Shown piece after piece: positions 1 to 9,813 of a stretch of 64,000 nucleotides of DNA. Below the pieces are notes generated by a model, which had not been told where the DNA came from, did no database searches, and saw only the letters and a program-made list of their open reading frames with translations. The translations under genes and the position numbers were made by a program. This DNA is from Nitrospirota bacterium (lineage in GTDB: Bacteria > Nitrospirota > Leptospirillia > Leptospirillales > Leptospirillaceae), in contig JAKAYA010000006.1 in the NCBI GenBank assembly GCA_021826965.1, positions 1 through 64,000 of the forward strand. The letters are read 5' to 3'. Position 1 is the first letter of the stretch, and each line of letters opens with the position of its first letter.

Positions 1-2
1 TG

Positions 3-119
3 GACCACTACCTGGGCTGGCGTCGCATGATCGAGACATTTGGAGAGCATCTCAACTCCGCTCTGTGGTTGACTGTATCAGCTGGTCGCTATGAGCTACA
101 ACATGAAACGGCAACATAG
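3..119 (+). CDS. Transposase C-terminal end (partial at window edge)
   Basis: The reading frame is open from the first bases of the window to a TAG at 117-119 and encodes 38 residues. The segment starts DHYLGWRRMIE and ends ELQHETAT. This resembles the C-terminal tail of several insertion-sequence transposases, with an aromatic-rich HYLGWRR stretch and a Thr-rich end. The 5' part lies outside the window, so I cannot name the IS family or say whether the gene is intact. It points tail-to-tail at the degraded integrase just downstream, which fits a mobile-element remnant beside a tRNA gene. Confidence 0.5.
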   Translation, partial: DHYLGWRRMIETFGEHLNSALWLTVSAGRYELQHETAT

Positions 120-132
120 CCATTTAAAATGA

Positions 133-1168
133 CTATCTCCTCAACCTTTCGACAGGTTCTTTTGTCCGCAATCTTTTAAGAGTGTCGATTTCTTCAGCGA
201 TATCTTCTGCCTTCAAATGAGTATACCTTGCCAAGATCTGATAGGTTTTGTGACCGGTAATCTCCTTCACCTTTTCGGCGCTGAGCCCCAATTCAAAAAG
301 CCTTGATGTCGCCTCATGCCGGAGGTCATGAAAGGTAAGATCAGCGATCCCGGCTCTCTTGCATGCGTGAATGAACGCCCAGGTAATGGAATGAGGATCC
401 GTATAACCAAAGACTCTTCCATCGATTCGACGAGGAATAGCTGAAAGGATCCCTACTGCTTCTGACGATAAAGAAACGACCCGTCTTTCCCCATTCTTTG
501 TGTTCGGAAGAATGATTGTTTTCTTTTTAAAGTTTACATCGTCCCAGGTCATACCAGCGAGTTCTCCCCTCCTCATAGCCGTTTCGAGAGCGAACCGAAC
601 GACATGAGGAAGATCACCTCCATATTCCTCGCAGGCTTCCAGGAGAATTTCTTCCTCTCCGGGCTTCAGACGACGATCTCGGGAAACGCCACGACCGGAG
701 GGGAGACGGATGGACTGGACGGGATTTCCAAGACCGGCCATGCCCCATTCTTTGCTGGCCACTGTGAAGAGATGGGAGAGAATGACGAGCTCCCTCCGGA
801 CTGTGGCCGGAGAAACGGTTTCCAATCGCTCGTCTCGATATTCGGCGATATCTTTTCCTTGAATCGTTCCAAGGAAACGCTTCCCAAGCCTATGTGCTTT
901 GAGGTTCTCTATACGGCGGGTTTCCTGATAGACCCCTTTTTTGTTTTCGGTGACTTCTTTCAGGTAGCGATCCAGGGCTTCGGCCAGTGATGTATTGTCG
1001 GCTTCCTTATCTTGAGACGAAGACGCCACGGACCATTTCGGATTCCGTGGTCGCAGCCCAAGCCTCGGCCTCCGATTTTATGTTGAAGGTCTTTGTCTGT
1101 GAGGGGTAACCCTTTCTCCGGATCCGGACCTGCCATTGGCAGGGACCCCGTTTTCGGATGTCGGCCAT
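133..1168 (-). pseudogene. int: Tyrosine-recombinase integrase, frameshifted near its N-terminus
   Basis: The long 298-residue part (133-1029) is a phage/ICE-type tyrosine recombinase. It has a SAM-like core-binding region near residues 10-110 and a catalytic domain. Catalytic motifs are visible: Arg in AMRRGEL, Lys in NTKNGERR, HDLRH, GHKTYQ and the Tyr in ARYTHL. The natural start appears to be the ATG at 1168, preceded by GAGGAG. From there the frame reads an arm-type DNA-binding segment (MADIRKRGPCQWQVRIR...) that ends in EMVRGVFVSR and a stop near 1008-1010. The catalytic part is in the +1 frame, so about one base has been gained (or two lost) around 1010-1030. The catalytic domain is intact but is uncoupled from its arm-binding domain, so the gene is probably inactive. 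It reads away from the 3' end of tRNA-Lys about 100 bp away, the usual layout of an element integrated in a tRNA gene. Confidence 0.85.
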
Positions 1169-1271
1169 CTTTTGCTCCTCAGGTCGTGAAATTCTTCTGA
1201 CTCATTGGAGAAAAATTGGAGCAAAAAATCAAATATTAGGGAGAGGAATTTGCAGGAAGTGGCTTAAAATA

Positions 1272-1347
1272 TGGTGAGCCGCCTGGGCTTCGATCCCAGC
1301 ACACTCGCCTTAAAAGGGCGATGCTCTACCGAATGAGCTAGCGGCTC
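1272..1347 (-). tRNA. tRNA-Lys (anticodon TTT), CCA encoded
   Basis: Read on the minus strand, the 76 bases fold into a cloverleaf. The acceptor stem is GAGCCGC/GCGGCTC. The D-arm is GCTC...GAGC. The anticodon stem is TCGCC/GGCGA around loop CTTTTAA, giving anticodon TTT. The T-stem is CTGGG/CCCAG. The discriminator A is followed by an encoded CCA at 1274-1272. The T-loop begins ATC rather than the usual TTC, a small deviation. The gene sits next to the integrase remnant and its 3' half is a likely attachment site. Confidence 0.9.
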
Positions 1348-1380
1348 GAGAAGTATTGTCGGAAAAAAGTGGGCGGGTTG

Positions 1381-2469
1381 TCAAACCTCGGAGGGCGAGG
1401 AGGCCAGAGCCTTCAAGAGGGCAAGGGTGACGGAAAGAACCACGGGGCCGATGAAAAGACCGATCAGGCCGAAGGCTTCGAGTCCCCCCATGACTCCCAG
1501 AAGGATCGCGAGAAAAGGGATATCGGACGAACGGCCGATAAACATCGGTTTGATCAAATGTTCGATGATGCCTCCGCCCAGAAGATTCCAGAGGCCGAAC
1601 AGGAGGGTGGCAATCCAGTGGTGCATGACCGCCAGGTACAACAGGGCAGGCACCCAGACCACCACCGCGCCGACGGGAAAAAGGGCGGCCAGGAAAGCCA
1701 TGGTCGTCAGCAGGAGGACGTTCGGGAGTCCCGCGGCCCAGAACCCAATGGCCGACAGGATGGCCTGGAAGAGGGCGGTGAAGAAGACACCGTAGAGGAC
1801 GCCCCGCGTGGTGGCCGGGATCACTTTCAGCGGAATCTCCATCCGGTTTCCGGCCCACTGGGTGAAGAGGCCCGACAGGGTGTTCCAGATGGTTTCTCCG
1901 TGAAGGGTGAAGGCAAAAAACGCCAGGAGGAAAATGATGAATTTCAGGAACCACTTTCCGAGATTCGTGGCGAGCGAGAGAACCTGATCGCCGAACGCGA
2001 GAATATGGGTCTGGAGCTTGGCCGTAGCGACATCGAGGCCGATCGGATGGGTCTTGAGGCCCGTCAGGAGTTCGACGATCCGGGGGCCGATCAGGGGAAG
2101 CCGCGCGATCCAGTCGGGAACCTGCGAGTGCGGGTCCTGCAGAAAATTGCGGATGCCATTGACCGCGAGTACGAGTTCGTGGGAAAGGGGGACGCCCAGG
2201 GACAGGAGCGGCGCCAGAACGAATCCCAGAAACAGGAAAGTGGTCAACAGGGCTGTCCAGAAGGGACGTCCGGTTTTTCGCAGCAGGAACGTATGGATGG
2301 GTGTGAGGGCGAAAGACAGGATCGCCGCCCACAGAAGCGCGGAAAGATACGGGGCAAGGATCAGGTAGAGGAGTCCGAAAAGACAGAGAAAAAGGGCCAT
2401 GGCGATGAACGGCCGTCCGGTGCTGTGACCGGACGGCAGAGACTCCGGAGGGCGTTCATCCGGGATCAT
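1381..2469 (-). CDS. AI-2E/PerM family permease
   Basis: This is a membrane protein of about 362 residues with a hydrophobic N-terminal pair of helices (FIAMALFLCLFGLLYLILAP), a long amphipathic middle region and several C-terminal transmembrane segments. The pattern ALFPVGAVVVW...LGGGIIEHLIKPMFIG near the C-terminus is typical of the AI-2E transporter family (PerM, YdiK, TqsA). Members export small molecules or ions; the substrate here cannot be told. The frame is open further upstream to 2586, but that would overlap leuD. The ATG at 2469, with GGAG about 10 bases before it and 62 bp after the leuD stop, is the more likely start. It may be co-transcribed with leuCD. Confidence 0.8.
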   Translation of the reverse strand: MIPDERPPESLPSGHSTGRPFIAMALFLCLFGLLYLILAPYLSALLWAAILSFALTPIHTFLLRKTGRPFWTALLTTFLFLGFVLAPLLSLGVPLSHELVLAVNGIRNFLQDPHSQVPDWIARLPLIGPRIVELLTGLKTHPIGLDVATAKLQTHILAFGDQVLSLATNLGKWFLKFIIFLLAFFAFTLHGETIWNTLSGLFTQWAGNRMEIPLKVIPATTRGVLYGVFFTALFQAILSAIGFWAAGLPNVLLLTTMAFLAALFPVGAVVVWVPALLYLAVMHHWIATLLFGLWNLLGGGIIEHLIKPMFIGRSSDIPFLAILLGVMGGLEAFGLIGLFIGPVVLSVTLALLKALASSPSEV

Positions 2470-2530
2470 GACGCAAGAGCTCCGGTTCGGAACGGATCGG
2501 AAAGTTCCAGGAGATCGGACGGGATTACGG

Positions 2531-3157
2531 TCATGCGCCGGTATGCGTGAAGAGCCAGGGGGCTTCCGCTTTGCGCCGGCCTTCATATTCGGCGATGCGA
2601 TCCTTGTGCGAGAGCGTGAGAGCGATGTCGTCGAGTCCTTCGAGGAGACATTTTTTGCGGAAGGGATCGATATCGAAGGTCCATCGGGTTTGATCCGGAA
2701 GCGTGACGGTCTGGGAAGGGAGGTCGACCGCGATCCGGTAGCCGCTTTGTTCGGGGATCTCGCGGAACAGCCGGTCGATCTGTTCTTCGGAGAGCCGGAC
2801 GGGCAGGATACCGTTCTTGAAGCAGTTGTTGTAGAAAATGTCGGCGAAGCTGGGAGCCAGAATCGAACGGATGCCGAAGTCCAGAAGGGCCCAGGGGGCG
2901 TGTTCCCGGGAACTTCCCGATCCGAAGTTCTGCCGGGCGACCAGGATCCGGGTGTTCCGGTAGCGTTCCCGGTTCAGGACGAATTCCGGATTGGGCGTCT
3001 TCCCGTCCGCAAGGTAGCGCCAGTCGTAAAAGAGGCTGACGCCGAGGCCGGTCCGCTTGATGGTTTTCAGAAACTGTTTGGGAATGATGGCGTCCGTGTC
3101 GATGTTGGCGCGGTCGATCGGTGCCGCGACGGCGTCGAGGGTCTTGAACGGTTCCAT
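2531..3157 (-). CDS. leuD: 3-Isopropylmalate dehydratase, small subunit
   Basis: The 208-residue protein is LeuD, the swivelling small subunit that joins LeuC to isomerise 2-isopropylmalate to 3-isopropylmalate in leucine synthesis. Family motifs are clear: [18 protein letters not shown] near the N-terminus, [15 protein letters not shown] around residue 75, and [10 protein letters not shown] near residue 110. The length is normal for the bacterial family. It lies 32 bp downstream of leuC in the same direction, a two-gene operon. leuA and leuB are not in the window. Confidence 0.95.
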   Translation of the reverse strand: MEPFKTLDAVAAPIDRANIDTDAIIPKQFLKTIKRTGLGVSLFYDWRYLADGKTPNPEFVLNRERYRNTRILVARQNFGSGSSREHAPWALLDFGIRSILAPSFADIFYNNCFKNGILPVRLSEEQIDRLFREIPEQSGYRIAVDLPSQTVTLPDQTRWTFDIDPFRKKCLLEGLDDIALTLSHKDRIAEYEGRRKAEAPWLFTHTGA

Positions 3158-3189
3158 TCGGATCGGTCTCCTTTAAAAGTTTTTTGAGT

Positions 3190-4587
3190 TCAGGACCAGG
3201 AGCGGATGTCCACGAATCGCCCCGCGATCGCGGCGGCCGCGGCCATCGCCGGACTCACCAGATGCGTCCGCCCCCCTTTTCCCTGGCGTCCTTCGAAATT
3301 GCGGTTCGATGTCGACGCGCACCGTTCCCCCGGAGACAGTTGGTCCGGATTCATCCCGAGACACATCGAGCATCCCGGTTCCCGCCACTCGAAGCCCGCT
3401 TCGACAAAGACCCGGTCGAGCCCTTCCATTTCGGCCTGCACCCGGACAAGTCCCGATCCCGGAACGACCATCGCGCTGACGTGGGAGGCCACTTTTCGTC
3501 CGCGAATGGCGGAAGCGGCCTGTCGCAGGTCTTCGATCCGGCCGTTGGTGCAGGAGCCGATGAAGACCCGGTCGATCTTGAGGGATTCCAGGGGTGTTCC
3601 CGGCGAAATCCCCATGTATTCGAGGGCGTTTTTGATGTTTGTGCGGGTCACTTCGTCCGGGGCCTGGGACGGATCCGGGACCCGTCCGGTCACGGGAAGA
3701 ACCATTCCCGGGTTGGTGCCCCAGGTCACCTGGGGGGCCAGAGACGTCAGGTCGAAGTCGAGCGTGCGGTCGTACTGCGCGTCGGGGTCCGAAGCCAGCG
3801 ATTTCCAGGCTTCGACGGCCCTGTTCCACATCTCGCCCTTCGGGGACATGGGGCGGTTCCGGAGGTATTCGAAAGTGACTTCGTCCGGTGCGATCATCCC
3901 TGCGCGGGCTCCGGCTTCGATGGCCATGTTGCAGACGGTCATCCGTCCTTCCATGCTGAGTTTCCGGATGGCCGGCCCGGAAAATTCCAGAACGTAACCG
4001 GTTCCTCCATCGGTTCCGATCCGGCCGATCAGCGCCAGAACCAGATCTTTGGCGGTGGTCCCGGCGGGGAATTCTCCCGCAATCCGGATCAGGAACGTTT
4101 TGGGTTTGCGCTGGAGCAGGGTCTGGGTCGCCAGAACGTGCTCGACTTCGCTGGTTCCGATGCCGAAGGCCAGGGTCCCGAACGCGCCGTGGGTCGACGT
4201 ATGGCTGTCTCCGCAGACCATGGTCATGCCCGGGAGGGTGAACCCCTGCTCCGGAGCGATGACGTGGACGATCCCCTGGCGGATGTCGTTCATCGAAAAG
4301 ATCGGAACGTGAAAGGACCGGGCGTTCTCTTCGAGCGTTTCGATCTGCAGGGCGCTGACCGGATCCTGGATGCCCCGGGAACGGTCGGTGGTGGGAACGT
4401 TGTGGTCCGGCACCGCAAGCGTCGCGTCGGGACGCCGGACCGGGCGCCCGCCCAACCGGAGACCCTCGAACGCCTGCGGGCTCGTGACTTCGTGCACCAG
4501 CTGGCGATCAATATACAAAAGGGTCGCCCCTTCGGTTTCGGTGACGACATGATCGTCCCAGACCTTTTCGAACAGTGTCCTTCCCAT
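3190..4587 (-). CDS. leuC: 3-Isopropylmalate dehydratase, large subunit
   Basis: LeuC, 465 residues from the ATG at 4587, is the [4Fe-4S] large subunit of isopropylmalate isomerase. The cluster ligands are Cys346 (in GSCTNGR) and Cys406/Cys409 (in GCSMCLG), the usual spacing of the family. [23 protein letters not shown] is also diagnostic. The frame extends five codons upstream to a TTG, but that stretch encodes the ribosome-binding GGGAGG, so ATG 4587 is preferred. leuD follows at 32 bp. The approximately 215 bp between leuC and the divergent rfbB must carry both promoters. Confidence 0.95.
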   Translation of the reverse strand: MGRTLFEKVWDDHVVTETEGATLLYIDRQLVHEVTSPQAFEGLRLGGRPVRRPDATLAVPDHNVPTTDRSRGIQDPVSALQIETLEENARSFHVPIFSMNDIRQGIVHVIAPEQGFTLPGMTMVCGDSHTSTHGAFGTLAFGIGTSEVEHVLATQTLLQRKPKTFLIRIAGEFPAGTTAKDLVLALIGRIGTDGGTGYVLEFSGPAIRKLSMEGRMTVCNMAIEAGARAGMIAPDEVTFEYLRNRPMSPKGEMWNRAVEAWKSLASDPDAQYDRTLDFDLTSLAPQVTWGTNPGMVLPVTGRVPDPSQAPDEVTRTNIKNALEYMGISPGTPLESLKIDRVFIGSCTNGRIEDLRQAASAIRGRKVASHVSAMVVPGSGLVRVQAEMEGLDRVFVEAGFEWREPGCSMCLGMNPDQLSPGERCASTSNRNFEGRQGKGGRTHLVSPAMAAAAAIAGRFVDIRSWS

Positions 4588-4695
4588 GCTCCTCCCTCGC
4601 AAACTCAGCCGAATGCTTTGTCCTGAACGAATACTCTGTCCAGAATATGGATACGGATCTTGTTACGGATTCCGGATTTTTCCCGAGGGTTTTTC

Positions 4696-4724
4696 TTGGA
4701 TTTTTCTCCGGGAATGTTTATCCT
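4696..4724 (+). promoter_or_regulatory. Possible sigma-70 promoter for rfbBAC
   Basis: TTGGAT at 4696-4701 and TATCCT at 4719-4724 are separated by 17 bases, about 80 bp before rfbB. The match to the consensus is partial (3/6 and 4/6), so this is only a candidate. Confidence 0.25.
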
Positions 4725-4802
4725 AACACAGGGTGCCCCGGTTGTGACATGGGTTTTGCGGGGGGGGAGAAAAGCCGGAATCCGGGGAGGCATCAGTCGG
4801 CT

Positions 4803-5894
4803 ATGGAACGGTGGCTTGTGACTGGCGGGGCCGGTTTTATCGGTTCCAATTTTGTTCTGGCCGCGCGCCGGGAAAAACGCGCGGAAATCCTGAATCTTGA
4901 CCGACTCACCTATGCGGGGAATCCGGCCAATCTGGAGGGGCTGAAATCCGACTCTTCCTATCGGCTTCTCCAGGGAGACATCGCCGATCGGGAGCTGGTC
5001 CGGAAGGCCTTGTCCGATTTTTCCCCGACCGCCGTGTTCCATTTCGCGGCGGAGAGCCATGTGGACCGTTCGATCGAAGGACCGGCGATCTTCCTTCGCA
5101 CCAACGTCGAAGGGACCTTCGTTCTTCTCGAGGAATCCCGACGCTATCGGGATTCCCTGCCGCCGGACCGGAAGAGCCGGTTCCGGTTCGTCCACGTTTC
5201 GACCGACGAAGTCTTCGGCTCCCTTTCGGCGACCGATCCCCCGTTCAGCGAACGGACGCCTTATGCCCCCAATTCGCCTTACGCCGCTTCGAAAGCCGCC
5301 AGCGACCATTTTGTCCGCGCGTGGTTCCACACTTACGGGCTGCCGGTTGTGACGACAAACTGCTCGAACAATTACGGTCCCTTCCAGTTCCCCGAAAAAC
5401 TGGTTCCCACCGTGATCCTGTCCGCTCTTAAAGGAAAGGACGTTCCCGTCTACGGCGACGGGATGAACGTCCGGGACTGGCTCTACGTCGAAGACCACTG
5501 CGACGCCCTCTTCCGGGTCCACGAGCGGGGCATTCCGGGAGAGACCTACAACATCGGCGGCGGGAACGAGCGGACAAATATCGAAATGGTTTCGTCCCTT
5601 CTCGCCCTTCTCGACAGAAAGAAGCCCCGGCCGGACGGTTCGTCGCATCGGGAGCGAATCCGGTTCGTCGCCGACCGTCCCGGACACGACCGCCGATACG
5701 CGATCGACGGTTCCCGTCTCCGCCGGGAACTTTCCTGGACCCCGTCCCATGCGTTCGACCGGGCGATCGAAAAGACGGTCGACTGGTATCTCCACAACGT
5801 TGCCTGGTGGACGGCCCTCGAATCGCGCCACGAGGCGGGGACCCGTCAGGGGCTGATTCCGGGAGAGGAAGCCGGAACGGGAGGGGGCCCTTGA
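4803..5894 (+). CDS. rfbB: dTDP-glucose 4,6-dehydratase
   Basis: A 363-residue extended short-chain dehydrogenase that converts dTDP-glucose to dTDP-4-keto-6-deoxyglucose, the first committed step to dTDP-rhamnose and related sugars. It starts with the Rossmann motif GGAGFIG. It also has [10 protein letters not shown] near residue 80, STDEVFGSL, the catalytic Tyr160/Lys164 pair in YAASK, and [17 protein letters not shown]. The ATG at 4803 is chosen because the NAD-binding motif follows at once; its ribosome-binding site is weak and rather distant (GGGGAGG about 13 bases upstream). The stop codon overlaps the rfbA start in TTGA. Confidence 0.95.
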   Translation: MERWLVTGGAGFIGSNFVLAARREKRAEILNLDRLTYAGNPANLEGLKSDSSYRLLQGDIADRELVRKALSDFSPTAVFHFAAESHVDRSIEGPAIFLRTNVEGTFVLLEESRRYRDSLPPDRKSRFRFVHVSTDEVFGSLSATDPPFSERTPYAPNSPYAASKAASDHFVRAWFHTYGLPVVTTNCSNNYGPFQFPEKLVPTVILSALKGKDVPVYGDGMNVRDWLYVEDHCDALFRVHERGIPGETYNIGGGNERTNIEMVSSLLALLDRKKPRPDGSSHRERIRFVADRPGHDRRYAIDGSRLRRELSWTPSHAFDRAIEKTVDWYLHNVAWWTALESRHEAGTRQGLIPGEEAGTGGGP

Positions 5895-6790
5895 GAGGGA
5901 TCGTTCTCGCGGGAGGGAGCGGTACCCGTCTCCATCCCCTGACCCATGTCGTCAGCAAACAGCTGATGCCCGTCTACGACAAGCCGATGATCTACTATCC
6001 GCTCTCCACCCTGATGCTGGCCGGCATCCGCGATATTCTGGTCATTTCCACGCCGCAGGACCTGCCGCTGTTCCAGAAACTCCTGAAGGACGGGAGCCAG
6101 ATCGGGCTTTCCATCTCCTATGCCGGACAACCTTTTCCCGGTGGGCTTGCACAGGCGTTTCTGATCGGTTCGGCCTTCGTCCGGGAGGAACCGGTGGCCC
6201 TCATCCTGGGAGACAACATTTTCTTCGGCCACGGTCTTCTGGAAAGCCTGCGACGGGGAACGAACCTCAAGAAGGGAGCGCTGATTTTCGGGTATCCGGT
6301 CCGGGACCCCGAACGCTACGGCGTTCTCGAGTTCGACAGCGGAGGGCGGGTTCTGGGAATCGAGGAAAAACCGGTTCGGCCCCGTTCCCGCTACGCGGTC
6401 CCGGGCATCTATTTTTACGACGGGACCGTTTCCCGTCGGGCGGAAGCCCTTCGTCCGTCGCTTCGGGGAGAGCTCGAGATCACCGATCTGAACCGGTCCT
6501 ATATGTCGGAGGGGCTTCTGGAGGTGGAGAAGATCGGACGGGGGATCGCCTGGCTGGACACCGGGACCCACGAATCGCTCCTTCAGGCGTCGAACTTCAT
6601 CGAAACCATCGAGAACCGGCAGGGCCTCAAGGTGGCCTGTCTCGAGGAGGTCGCCTTCCGCATGGGCTACATCACCGCCGAAACCGTCGAGAGGATCGGA
6701 AAATCCATGGAGAAGAACGGGTACGGGCAATATCTGCTGGGCGTCGCACGGGAGGCGCGCGAAGAAGCGGCTCCGGGAGGTGCGCGTTGA
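5891..6790 (+). CDS. rfbA: Glucose-1-phosphate thymidylyltransferase
   Basis: A 299-residue nucleotidyltransferase that makes dTDP-glucose from dTTP and glucose-1-phosphate, the substrate of RfbB. The N-terminus [18 protein letters not shown] is the nucleotide-binding signature. [33 protein letters not shown] and the metal-site region [14 protein letters not shown] are all present. The start is a TTG at 5891 inside the rfbB stop (TTGA) with GGGAGGGGG just before it, so translation is probably coupled. An in-frame ATG upstream at 5807 would lie deep inside rfbB and adds unrelated residues. Confidence 0.95.
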   Translation: MRGIVLAGGSGTRLHPLTHVVSKQLMPVYDKPMIYYPLSTLMLAGIRDILVISTPQDLPLFQKLLKDGSQIGLSISYAGQPFPGGLAQAFLIGSAFVREEPVALILGDNIFFGHGLLESLRRGTNLKKGALIFGYPVRDPERYGVLEFDSGGRVLGIEEKPVRPRSRYAVPGIYFYDGTVSRRAEALRPSLRGELEITDLNRSYMSEGLLEVEKIGRGIAWLDTGTHESLLQASNFIETIENRQGLKVACLEEVAFRMGYITAETVERIGKSMEKNGYGQYLLGVAREAREEAAPGGAR

Positions 6791-7338
6791 AGGTCTTCGA
6801 GACGCCGATCGCAGGACTTCTCCGGATCCGTCCCGAGGTCCACGGGGACGACAGGGGTTTCTTCCTGGAAAGTTTTCACGCGAAGAAATTCGCGGCCCTG
6901 GGGATTCCTCATCTTTTCGTCCAGGACAACCACTCCCGTTCCGCCCGGGGCGTCCTCCGGGGTCTGCATTTCCAGAAACGCCATCCTCAGGGAAAGCTCG
7001 TGCGGGTGCTTTCCGGCTCCCTGTTCGACGTGGCCGTGGACGTGCGGTCCGGATCGCCGACGTTCGGCCGATGGTTCGGCATGACCCTGTCTGCGAACGA
7101 ACCCGAGTTTCTGTATCTGCCGGAAGGGATGGCGCACGGATTTCTGGCCCTGGAAGACCGGACGGAGCTTTTTTACAAGTGCACCGATTTTTACGACGCC
7201 GCGGACGAAGGGGGCGTCCGGTGGGACGACCCCGCCATCGGGATCGCCTGGCCGGCCGCCCCGGCGGTCCTGTCACCGAAGGACGCCGCCTATCCGCTTC
7301 TTTCCGAGATTTCTCCGGAGGATCTGCCGCGGTTGTGA
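6787..7338 (+). CDS. rfbC: dTDP-4-dehydrorhamnose 3,5-epimerase
   Basis: A 183-residue cupin epimerase acting on the RfbB product. RGLHFQK carries the catalytic His61. The region from GKLVRVLSG to DVAVDVR and the segment [13 protein letters not shown] are family signatures. The usual length is 180-185 residues. It starts with TTG at 6787 overlapping the rfbA stop (TTGA), the second such junction in this operon. The reductase rfbD that would complete dTDP-rhamnose is not in the window. Either it lies elsewhere or the pathway feeds another 6-deoxysugar. Confidence 0.95.
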   Translation: MKVFETPIAGLLRIRPEVHGDDRGFFLESFHAKKFAALGIPHLFVQDNHSRSARGVLRGLHFQKRHPQGKLVRVLSGSLFDVAVDVRSGSPTFGRWFGMTLSANEPEFLYLPEGMAHGFLALEDRTELFYKCTDFYDAADEGGVRWDDPAIGIAWPAAPAVLSPKDAAYPLLSEISPEDLPRL

Positions 7339-7346
7339 ACGAAGGA

Positions 7347-8624
7347 TCACCTTAGAGGCGAGAAACGCGTTTCGTCCAGCAGCAGGATCGAGAGAAGGGA
7401 GACCAGCGCCGCCACCGACAGGAGATCCCCGGCGGCCGTCCGGTCGTGGAAGTGGTGGGACAGCCAGGTGACGACAAGCGGTGTTGTACCGCCGAACAGG
7501 GCCAGATTTACGTTGTAGGTGACGGAAAGGGCCGAACAGCGGACGTTCGCCGGAAAGATTTCCGTGAGGATGCTGGGCAGCGGGCCGATGTACAGGGCGA
7601 GCAGGACGAGGAAGACCGTTTCTCCCGTCAGAAGGGCTCCCGATGTGCCTCCGTCAAATTTCCGGTAGAGGAACGGGGAAAGCAGGAAAAATCCCGCCGC
7701 GGAGATCAGGGTCACGGGTTTTCGCCCGAACCGGTCCGACAGGTGTCCCGAAAGCGGGACGAGGAACAGGAGCGCGAGAAGTCCCAGAACCTGGACGGTC
7801 AGGGCCCGTTCGAGTGTGCTGCCGGGAAGACTCGCGAGAAACGCCGGCTGATAGATGACGATCGTGTAGAACGCGATCGAATTGGTGACCAGAAATCCGA
7901 ATCCTTTGGCCATTTCCCGTCCGTGTCCGCGAAATGCCGCGATCAGAGGGGATCCATCCCGTTCTTCCGGCCGGAAAGCGGGCGATTCGGGAAGATGCCG
8001 ACGCAGGAAAAGACCGGCTCCCGTCAGGACGATTCCCGCCAGGAAGGGGATGCGCCAGCCCCCGGCCGCGAGCCGGTCGGGGCCCAGGGCCAGGGAGACG
8101 GAGAGCGCCGACAGCGTTCCCAGAAGGATGCCGGCGACTACTCCCACCAGCGCCCAGGAGCCGTGGTATCCTCTTTTATGAAAGGGTGCTGTTTCCACAA
8201 GAAACGACATGACGAGGGAGAACTCCCCTCCGATGGCCAGCCCCTGCAGGATGCGGAGGATCACCAGAAGGGCGGGCGACAGGAGCCCGGCCTCCTGATA
8301 GGTTGGCAGAAGTCCGACCAGCGCGGTGGGGACGGACATCAGAAGAATCGAGAAGATCAGCGCGCGTTTTCTTCCCCGGGTGTCTCCGGCGTGACCGAAG
8401 AGTACCCCGCCGATGGGCCGGCTGACATATCCCGCGGCGAAGGCCCCGAAGGTTTCCAGGAGGGCCAGGTAACCGTTTCCCGGCGGAAAGAATATCCGGG
8501 CGAACAGGGTGGCGAAACTCCCGTAAAGGGCGAAATCGTACCACTCCAGCACGTTGCCGACGATGTTGGCGGCGAGAACCCCGCCGGGGGAAAGAGTCTT
8601 TTTCAGAGGAGCGGGTTCGGTCAT
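7347..8624 (-). CDS. MHS-family MFS transporter (proton symporter type)
   Basis: A 425-residue major-facilitator protein with about 12 hydrophobic segments. The N-terminal NIVGNVLEWYDFALYG and GGVLFGHAGDTRGRKRAL are hallmarks of the metabolite:H+ symporter branch (ProP, KgtP, ShiA, CitA). ILRILQGLAIGGEF and SGHLSDRFGRKPV are the other conserved loops. The substrate (organic acid, osmolyte or other) cannot be inferred. Start ATG 8624 has AGGAAAG just upstream; the frame stays open far beyond this, but into non-family sequence. It converges on rfbC with only 8 bp between stops and diverges from the Sel1-repeat gene. Confidence 0.88.
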   Translation of the reverse strand: MTEPAPLKKTLSPGGVLAANIVGNVLEWYDFALYGSFATLFARIFFPPGNGYLALLETFGAFAAGYVSRPIGGVLFGHAGDTRGRKRALIFSILLMSVPTALVGLLPTYQEAGLLSPALLVILRILQGLAIGGEFSLVMSFLVETAPFHKRGYHGSWALVGVVAGILLGTLSALSVSLALGPDRLAAGGWRIPFLAGIVLTGAGLFLRRHLPESPAFRPEERDGSPLIAAFRGHGREMAKGFGFLVTNSIAFYTIVIYQPAFLASLPGSTLERALTVQVLGLLALLFLVPLSGHLSDRFGRKPVTLISAAGFFLLSPFLYRKFDGGTSGALLTGETVFLVLLALYIGPLPSILTEIFPANVRCSALSVTYNVNLALFGGTTPLVVTWLSHHFHDRTAAGDLLSVAALVSLLSILLLDETRFSPLR

Positions 8625-8774
8625 GTCTTTCCTGCCAGCGGCGGACGGATGTCCTTGGGTGAGGTCCTCTTGTTCCAGCGGGATGAGGAAATGCCTTTTC
8701 CTGATTCTTGCAGAAGTCGGCCGCCAGGGAAAGGGCAAGGCCCCGGTCGGGGACTTTCGGAGAGGAAGGTCCGG

Positions 8775-9743
8775 ATGAAGTTCCGATGGATTCTCTTCGT
8801 GACGGCGATGAGCTTTTTCCTTCCGTCCGTCTGTCCGTCCGTTTCCGGGGCGACGGAGCGTTCGGATGCGATCCGTCTCGCGAAAAAAGCCGAAAACGGG
8901 GACGCTGCCGCCCGGGGGACCCTTGCCGGAATGGCCCGTGCCGGCGATGTCTGGGCGGAAATCGTTTACGGGGACCTGATTGCCCGAGGGAAGGGGACGA
9001 AGCCCGATCCTGCCCGCGCACTCGTCTGGTACAGGAAGGCGGCCGAAGCCGGAAATCCGGTGGCCGAAACCAACATGGGGGCGGCGTATTATTTCGGTCA
9101 GGGTGTTTCCGACGATTATGTCGAAGCGGCAGGCTGGTTCCGGAAAGCCGCCCGGCAGAGGTTTCCGGCCGCCGAAAACTGGATGGGCTCGCTTCGCGCC
9201 GCGGGCCTGGGCGTCCGGCGGGATCCCTCCCGGGCTTTTTTCTGGTATGAAAAGGCGGCCCGCCACGGTGAACCAGGGGGCATGACGAACCTCGGGGAAG
9301 CCTACATGGAAGGGGTCGGGACGCCGCGCCTTCCGGAAAAAGGCGTCTTCTGGCTCCGGAAAGCCGCCCGTCTCGGCGACGCGGAAGCGGAGGCCATGCT
9401 GGGATCGGCCTACAAATACGGGCAGGGGGTTCCCCGGAGTTTCTCCCGGGCGGTCGACTGGTTCCGGAAAGGTGCGCGCGGAGGGGATGCCATGGCCGCT
9501 TACGGGCTCGGGATCTGTTATGCCCGGGGACAAGGCGTTTCCTCCGACCCCGTGCGGGGATACGCCTGGCTGACTGTCGCGCAGGCCATGTCCCGGACCG
9601 GTTCTCCGACGGCCGGCATCATCGCCCGGGAACGGGGATACCTGAAACGTCGCATGACTCCCGAGGACCTGTCCAGGGCGGAAGGTCTCGCGGGCGATCT
9701 GCTCCGGCGCTTTTCCCTAAAAAGCGAGCGTCTTGCCGGATGA
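8775..9743 (+). CDS. Secreted Sel1-repeat (TPR-like) protein
   Basis: The 322-residue protein begins with a signal peptide (basic MKFR, hydrophobic ILFVTAMSFFLP, cleavage probably after VSGA). At least six Sel1-type repeats of about 36 residues follow, seen as ALVWYRKAAEAGNPVAE, AAGWFRKAARQ, AFFWYEKAARHG, GVFWLRKAARLGD and AVDWFRKGARGGD, each followed by A..NLG or LGS-type turns. Such repeats form a solenoid for protein-protein contacts in the periplasm or envelope. No enzymatic domain is seen. AGAGGAAGG lies upstream of ATG 8775. The partner is unknown. Confidence 0.85.
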   Translation: MKFRWILFVTAMSFFLPSVCPSVSGATERSDAIRLAKKAENGDAAARGTLAGMARAGDVWAEIVYGDLIARGKGTKPDPARALVWYRKAAEAGNPVAETNMGAAYYFGQGVSDDYVEAAGWFRKAARQRFPAAENWMGSLRAAGLGVRRDPSRAFFWYEKAARHGEPGGMTNLGEAYMEGVGTPRLPEKGVFWLRKAARLGDAEAEAMLGSAYKYGQGVPRSFSRAVDWFRKGARGGDAMAAYGLGICYARGQGVSSDPVRGYAWLTVAQAMSRTGSPTAGIIARERGYLKRRMTPEDLSRAEGLAGDLLRRFSLKSERLAG

Positions 9744-9813
9744 ATCCTTGTTGGGCGAAAGGTATCCGGAAATGGTCGTACAAGATCAGAAAAGCGGAGC
9801 AGGAGGCTGAGAG

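Noticed and set aside
1369-2550. Long plus-strand open frame opposite the permease and leuD
   Set aside because: High-GC shadow frame; the Glu/Gly/Arg-rich sequence has no family features, while the minus-strand protein is clearly a permease.
7446-8774. Plus-strand frame upstream of the Sel1-repeat gene that would add over 400 residues
   Set aside because: It overlaps the MHS transporter on the other strand and is shadow-like; a signal peptide and ribosome-binding site define the start at 8775.
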